Part shown: positions 6,307 through 9,175 of the stretch, piece by piece
Position numbering within the stretch: position 1 is the stretch's first letter
Layout of the letters: the number at the start of each line of letters is the position of its first letter
Assembly (NCBI GenBank): GCA_902796045.1
Contig: CADBNQ010000004.1
Coordinates: forward strand, 1 to 9,175
Direction of reading: 5' to 3'
Source of the DNA: an uncultured Lachnospiraceae bacterium
GTDB lineage: Bacteria; Bacillota; Clostridia; Lachnospirales; Lachnospiraceae
DNA: 9,175 nt
The notes under the pieces: generated by a model
Database searches by the model: none
Told to the model about the DNA's origin: nothing
What the model saw: the letters and a program-made list of their open reading frames with translations, nothing else
Made by a program: the position numbers and the translations under genes

Positions 6307-6777
6307 ATGGCAAATGTATTCGAAGGAAGAGTTGTAGGCGGAGAAGAGAAGATTGGTATCGTATGTGCCAGATTTAATGAGTTTATTGTGTCCAAGCTTC
6401 TGGGCGGTGCCCTTGACGGTCTGGTAAGGCATGGGGTCAAAGAGGAGAACATTGATGTGGCATGGGTGCCGGGATGTTTTGAGATACCGCTGATCTGCCA
6501 GAAGATGGTGGACTCAGGAAAGTATGATGCTGTGATCGCTCTCGGAACCGTGATCCGCGGATCAACCACCCACTATGATTATGTCTGCAATGAGGTGTCA
6601 AAAGGCGTAGCCCAGGTGAGCCTGAAGTCCAATATCCCGGTGATGTTCGGCATCCTCACTACAGAGAACATCGAGCAGGCTATTGAGCGCGCAGGAACCA
6701 AGGCTGGCAATAAGGGTTATGACTGCGCCCTCGGTGCTATTGAAATGATCAACCTGATAAAGGAAATTGACGGATAG
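6307..6777 (+). CDS. ribH: 6,7-dimethyl-8-ribityllumazine synthase RibH
   Basis: Condenses the ribityl-aminopyrimidine with DHBP to the lumazine precursor of riboflavin; family members form pentamers or 60-subunit shells. The 156 residues are typical. Conserved features are ARFNEFI (residues ~22-28), VPGCFEIP, GTVIRGSTTHYDYV with the catalytic histidine, and GILTTENIEQAIERAG. A strong AGGAGGT lies ahead of ATG 6307, after a 34-base gap from ribBA that shows no terminator, so it is part of the rib operon. Its DHBP substrate would normally come from the RibB half of RibBA, which appears inactive here. Confidence 0.96.
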   Translation: MANVFEGRVVGGEEKIGIVCARFNEFIVSKLLGGALDGLVRHGVKEENIDVAWVPGCFEIPLICQKMVDSGKYDAVIALGTVIRGSTTHYDYVCNEVSKGVAQVSLKSNIPVMFGILTTENIEQAIERAGTKAGNKGYDCALGAIEMINLIKEIDG

Positions 6778-6795
6778 AAATATTCGCATGATACT
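6767..6795 (+). promoter_or_regulatory. Possible internal promoter before the DUF1858 gene
   Basis: TTGACG (6767-6772, inside the last codons of ribH) and GATACT (6790-6795) are 17 bases apart. This could give the DUF1858 gene extra transcription on top of read-through from the rib operon. Confidence 0.35.
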
Positions 6796-6824
6796 ATAAA
6801 AGATAAACAGGAGGTATTACTATT

Positions 6825-7031
6825 ATGGCATTACAGGTTACAAAAAAGACACTGATTGGTGAGATGCTCCAGCAGGATATGGGGATTGCCGCTATCCTTA
6901 TGGCATCAGGCATGCATTGTGTAGGCTGTCCCGCTTCTCAGATGGAGAGTCTTGAGGAAGCATGCATGGTTCATGGGATGAATGCAGATGAGGTTTTAGC
7001 ATCCATCAATGAATATCTTGAGGGCAAATAA
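6825..7031 (+). CDS. DUF1858 / hybrid-cluster-protein-associated redox disulfide protein
   Basis: A 68-residue cytosolic protein with no signal peptide or membrane segment. It fits the DUF1858 family of small proteins carrying a putative redox-active cysteine pair, seen here as GMHCVGCPASQMESLEEAC (Cys32, Cys35, and a third cysteine at 47), followed by the usual VHGMNADEVLASINEYL helix. Some members are named for co-occurrence with hybrid cluster (prismane) protein in anaerobes; the biochemical role is unknown. A strong AGGAGGT precedes the start. There is no terminator between ribH and this gene, and one stands right after it, so it is probably co-transcribed with the riboflavin genes. A link to flavin redox chemistry is only a suggestion from this position. 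Confidence 0.85.
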   Translation: MALQVTKKTLIGEMLQQDMGIAAILMASGMHCVGCPASQMESLEEACMVHGMNADEVLASINEYLEGK

Positions 7032-7048
7032 AAAAACCCTTCCTGAAC

Positions 7049-7084
7049 GAGGCTGTTGCATTAAAGTGGCAGCCTCTTTGCTTT
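7049..7084 (+). terminator. Terminator of the riboflavin-DUF1858 operon
   Basis: GAGGCTG (7049-7055) pairs with CAGCCTC (7070-7076). The stem can extend inward by four pairs, three of them G-T, around an ATTAAA loop, and is followed by TTTGCTTT (7077-7084). It starts 18 bases after the DUF1858 stop codon. Confidence 0.75.
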
Positions 7085-7106
7085 ATAAAAACAGCAGCCA
7101 CATAAT
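7078..7106 (+). promoter_or_regulatory. Possible promoter of the nucleoside hydrolase gene
   Basis: TTGCTT (7078-7083) in the terminator tail and CATAAT (7101-7106) are 17 bases apart. The -35 is poor, the -10 good. A promoter is expected here because the preceding terminator separates this gene from the rib operon. Confidence 0.35.
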
Positions 7107-7135
7107 CTATGATCTATACAGGGAGGAGACGGAAG

Positions 7136-8194
7136 ATGGAAAAGTATAAAAAGATTATTCCGCTGGCAGTGCTGGTTTCGGTCCTTATTTGTCTGGGCGC
7201 TTTTTTCAGTGTCAGGCATGATGAAGAAAGCAGCAAGGAAAGCGGGAAACGTCGTCTTGTTATTATTGATACCGACACAGGAGCAGATGATGCCGCCGCC
7301 ATTATACTGGCAGCAAAAAATCCTGATATAGACATTCTGGGGGTCACTGTTCTGCTGGGAAATGTTGACCTGGAGCAGTCGACAAAGAATGCCCTCATGG
7401 CCCTGGAGGCTGCCGGGTGCAAGGCACCTGTCTACAAAGGGGCTGCTGAAACCTTTGCCGGGAAGAAGAGGGAAGCCTTCAGTGTCTTTGGGACAGATGG
7501 CATGGGGGATGCGGACCTGATTCATCCAAAGGGCAGGGCGGAAGACGGTGACGCCGTTGACTTTATCATCGATACAGTGAAAAAATACCCGGGTGAAGTG
7601 GAGATCATCTCCATCGGGCCGGCCACCAATATCGCCAGGGCAATTGAGAAAGATCCTGATGCCATGAAGGAAGTCAGGATGATCTGGTCCATGGGAACAG
7701 CAGGCCTGGGAGAAGGAAATGCATCGCCGGTGGCAGAGTTCAATGTTTACTCCGACCCTCATGCCTATAAGAAGATGCTGGATTCCGGTCTTCCCATTAC
7801 CATCGCCGGCCTGGATATGTGCGGCGGAGAGGCAATGTGGACTGACGAGAACTTTGAACAGCTGGAAAAGACTGGTAAGCTTGGAAGTTTTATCAGCAAG
7901 TCCTTTGGGAAAATCCGGAAATTCTACGCAGATAACGGCCAGGCGGGAACCGTAATGAACTGTGATCCCCTGGTTGTGGCCTGCATGGTTTATTCTGATT
8001 TCTGCCAGGAGACCATCAAATGCTATGGAAGCTGCATTACTGAAGAGGGAGAGACTTACGGTCAGGTAATTTTTTATAGAGAAGGTTTTACCTATGATTA
8101 TATGAATCCCGAGGGCGTGGATTATAATGTCACCCTGGTGACAAAGGTGGACGCTCCCGGATATTTCCAACGGTATCTGAATGCCATCAAATAA
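7136..8194 (+). CDS. Exported or membrane-anchored nucleoside hydrolase
   Basis: A 352-residue member of the inosine-uridine-preferring nucleoside N-ribohydrolase family, which splits nucleosides into base and ribose. ATG 7136 is chosen because GGAGGAG sits 7 bases upstream. The N-terminus is a signal peptide or anchor: MEKYKK followed by a hydrophobic stretch to about residue 26. It has a cysteine (Cys19) but no proper lipobox. The Ca2+/ribose-binding motif DTDTGADDAAA (45-55) and AEFNVYSDPHA are intact. The site that is usually HDPLAVA reads CDPLVVA, so the common catalytic His is Cys276 while the calcium-binding Asp277 is kept. A Cys-containing subgroup of nucleoside hydrolases is known, so loss of function is not implied. 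It would act outside the membrane, probably scavenging nucleosides; the substrate is unknown. Confidence 0.88.
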   Translation: MEKYKKIIPLAVLVSVLICLGAFFSVRHDEESSKESGKRRLVIIDTDTGADDAAAIILAAKNPDIDILGVTVLLGNVDLEQSTKNALMALEAAGCKAPVYKGAAETFAGKKREAFSVFGTDGMGDADLIHPKGRAEDGDAVDFIIDTVKKYPGEVEIISIGPATNIARAIEKDPDAMKEVRMIWSMGTAGLGEGNASPVAEFNVYSDPHAYKKMLDSGLPITIAGLDMCGGEAMWTDENFEQLEKTGKLGSFISKSFGKIRKFYADNGQAGTVMNCDPLVVACMVYSDFCQETIKCYGSCITEEGETYGQVIFYREGFTYDYMNPEGVDYNVTLVTKVDAPGYFQRYLNAIK

Positions 8195-8260
8195 AAACCG
8201 TCCGGCATCTGTCTGATCTGAAAGAAAGCGTATATATTTAAGATATCCAAAAAATGATAA

Positions 8261-8292
8261 ACCAGGTCTCCTGACAAAACAGAAGACCTGGT
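8261..8292 (-). terminator. Terminator of mecA
   Basis: On the minus strand ACCAGGTCT (8292-8284) pairs perfectly with AGACCTGGT (8269-8261) around a 14-base loop, followed by TTATCATTTTTTGG (8260-8247). The T-rich tract lies only on the minus side, so it ends the leftward mecA transcript. No convincing plus-strand terminator is seen for the nucleoside hydrolase gene that ends at 8194. Confidence 0.72.
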
Positions 8293-8300
8293 CAAGTGCG

Positions 8301-9041
8301 CTAATTCAGCTGGTTCAGGGTTTCGAGAGCCCTGTCTTTAAAGAGGAGCCTGCAATGTTCCCTGCAATAGGCCAGGGAAGTGTAGGATACGGGGGCGATG
8401 GTCCCGTACTCGGATGCGATCAGGCAGGCACGCTTGAAGTCCGCCTGGCTTCCACCTCTTTCTTCCAGAAACAGATAGTACTGGTCCGGTTCATATTCTT
8501 CTTTATAGAGGATGCTCTCTCCTCTGAAAAATGGAACCAGAAATGCTGCCAGTGAGATGATCTGGTCCAGATTCTCGAAAATAAAGATCTGGCTGTGGGA
8601 GTCGGGCTCAGACTGGTCCTCTTCGGTTTCTCCAGTCTGCTTTCGGGCCTCTGCGATGGCTCTGGCAAAGGGCGCCAGCAGACCCAGAGGATCCAGACTC
8701 TCCAGATCGTCTCCGGAGTCACTTTCCGCATCGCCCTCCGGGCCGGCTTCTGCCAGCTGTGATAAGAGCGATAATCTTGCTTCAAGCTCTTCAGGATCTT
8801 CTACCTTGGTGATGACAAGGATCAGGCAGTCGCTGGAGACAGGAATCGCCTCGATCACCAGGGGGATATTCTCGACTTCGAACCCAAGCTCGGCAGAAGC
8901 TTTCTGCATCATATCCCGGAAAAACTCCCGGGCCTTGACAGAGCCGCAGGCCAGCTCTGAGAACCGGAGCTTCCTCTGCTCAAGATCCGATTTGTCCAGT
9001 GTACATCTTATTTGATTCTCATTTAATCTTTCTAATTTCAT
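8301..9041 (-). CDS. mecA: MecA-family adaptor protein for ClpC
   Basis: A 246-residue cytosolic adaptor that in Firmicutes delivers substrates to the ClpC unfoldase for ClpP degradation and activates ClpC assembly; in B. subtilis it controls competence through ComK. The N-terminal substrate-binding domain starts with the family hallmark MKLERLNENQIRCTLDKSDL and runs to about residue 85. A long acidic, Ser/Glu/Asp-rich linker (~90-145) follows. The C-terminal ClpC-binding domain begins at SQIFIFENLDQIISLA and continues through YLFLEERG and the final EYGTIAPVSYTSLAYCREHC segment. It is somewhat longer than B. subtilis MecA (about 218 residues), chiefly because of the linker. It is a single-gene unit with its own promoter and terminator; the ribosome binding site (AAAGGG) is modest. 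The competence role is not shown here; general proteolysis is as likely. Confidence 0.9.
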   Translation of the reverse strand: MKLERLNENQIRCTLDKSDLEQRKLRFSELACGSVKAREFFRDMMQKASAELGFEVENIPLVIEAIPVSSDCLILVITKVEDPEELEARLSLLSQLAEAGPEGDAESDSGDDLESLDPLGLLAPFARAIAEARKQTGETEEDQSEPDSHSQIFIFENLDQIISLAAFLVPFFRGESILYKEEYEPDQYYLFLEERGGSQADFKRACLIASEYGTIAPVSYTSLAYCREHCRLLFKDRALETLNQLN

Positions 9042-9063
9042 AAGGACCCTTTCTTTGGACTAT

Positions 9064-9092
9064 AGTATAAACGGATTTCTTTTTGGTGTCAA
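9064..9092 (-). promoter_or_regulatory. Promoter of mecA
   Basis: On the minus strand TTGACA (9092-9087), a perfect -35, and TATACT (9069-9064) are separated by 17 bases. This is the strongest promoter match in the window. Transcription would begin near 9057 and give a leader of only about 16 nt. Confidence 0.8.
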
Positions 9093-9175
9093 TCTCTGAC
9101 GCAGGATTCTCGTGACTTCAGTCGTGAGAGGAATGCGCAAGATTCGCTTCTCTCTGACATGGGTTTCAAGCCCGC
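9093..9175. repeat. Repeat-rich stretch at the right edge
   Basis: TCTCTGAC occurs at 9093-9100 and 9151-9158. CGCAGGATTC (9100-9109) recurs with one change as CGCAAGATTC (9136-9145), 36 bases apart. A 9-base-pair hairpin with two G-T pairs spans 9108-9129 with loop TTCA. The minus strand is open from the edge to TGA at 9089-9091, with ATG at 9158-9160 giving 23 codons that contain SESCAF and RESCVRD. The TGA overlaps the mecA -35 box. This may be one copy of a dispersed intergenic repeat or the end of an unseen gene; I cannot identify it. Confidence 0.35.

Noticed and set aside
7061..8170. A 369-codon open frame on the minus strand opposite the nucleoside hydrolase
   Set aside because: It is almost wholly antisense to a well-supported gene, has no family motifs, and its start lies inside the other gene without a clear ribosome binding site. 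It is a codon-composition shadow.
8261..8292. Inverted repeat considered as a plus-strand terminator of the nucleoside hydrolase gene
   Set aside because: The plus-strand sequence after the stem is CAAGTGCGC, with no T-run; the T-rich tract is only on the mecA side.
9158..9175. GGGTTTCAAGCCC at the right edge considered as a tRNA T-arm
   Set aside because: The stem-loop geometry does not fit a 5-base-pair T-stem with a TTCRANY loop, and no acceptor or anticodon arm can be found in the available sequence.

Overview
The window looks like a chromosomal segment from a moderately GC-rich member of the Clostridia, probably Lachnospiraceae-like. This is inferred from the Firmicutes-type MecA adaptor, strong AGGAGG ribosome binding sites, a compact ribD-ribE-ribBA-ribH order, a WYL regulator and a DUF1858 redox-disulfide protein. 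I see no phage, insertion sequence, CRISPR array, tRNA or rRNA. All genes are housekeeping or metabolic, with intact reading frames.

Layout, left to right: (1) the 3' end of a rightward AI-2E-family membrane transporter (1-201). (2) A leftward three-gene operon, transcribed from about 3060 down to 260, encoding a WYL-domain regulator, a class II (fuculose-phosphate-type) aldolase and the MtnA isomerase. Each junction is a 4-base ATGA overlap. Its terminator lies inside the last codons of the convergent transporter gene. (3) A rightward riboflavin operon, ribD-ribE-ribBA-ribH (3249-6777), driven by a recognisable promoter at 3152-3180 and followed by a 68-residue DUF1858 protein and a terminator at 7049-7084. 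(4) A rightward exported or membrane-anchored nucleoside hydrolase (7136-8194). (5) A leftward mecA gene (8301-9041) with a near-consensus promoter and its own terminator. (6) A short repeat-rich stretch at the right edge.

How the genes work together: the aldolase and MtnA match the core of the 5-methylthioribose / 5-deoxyribose disposal route (DHAP shunt). There MtnA makes a ribulose-1-phosphate analogue and the aldolase cuts it to DHAP plus an aldehyde. No kinase or phosphorylase is present here, so the entry step must be encoded elsewhere. The riboflavin genes encode the deaminase/reductase, GTP cyclohydrolase II, lumazine synthase and riboflavin synthase.

The most notable observation is in RibBA. 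Its GTP cyclohydrolase II half is textbook, but its DHBP synthase half has lost most of its known catalytic and metal-binding residues while keeping the fold-level sequence. It is probably a pseudoenzyme domain, so DHBP would have to come from another protein. A second oddity is that no FMN riboswitch precedes ribD; the predicted leader of about 62 nt is too short to hold one.
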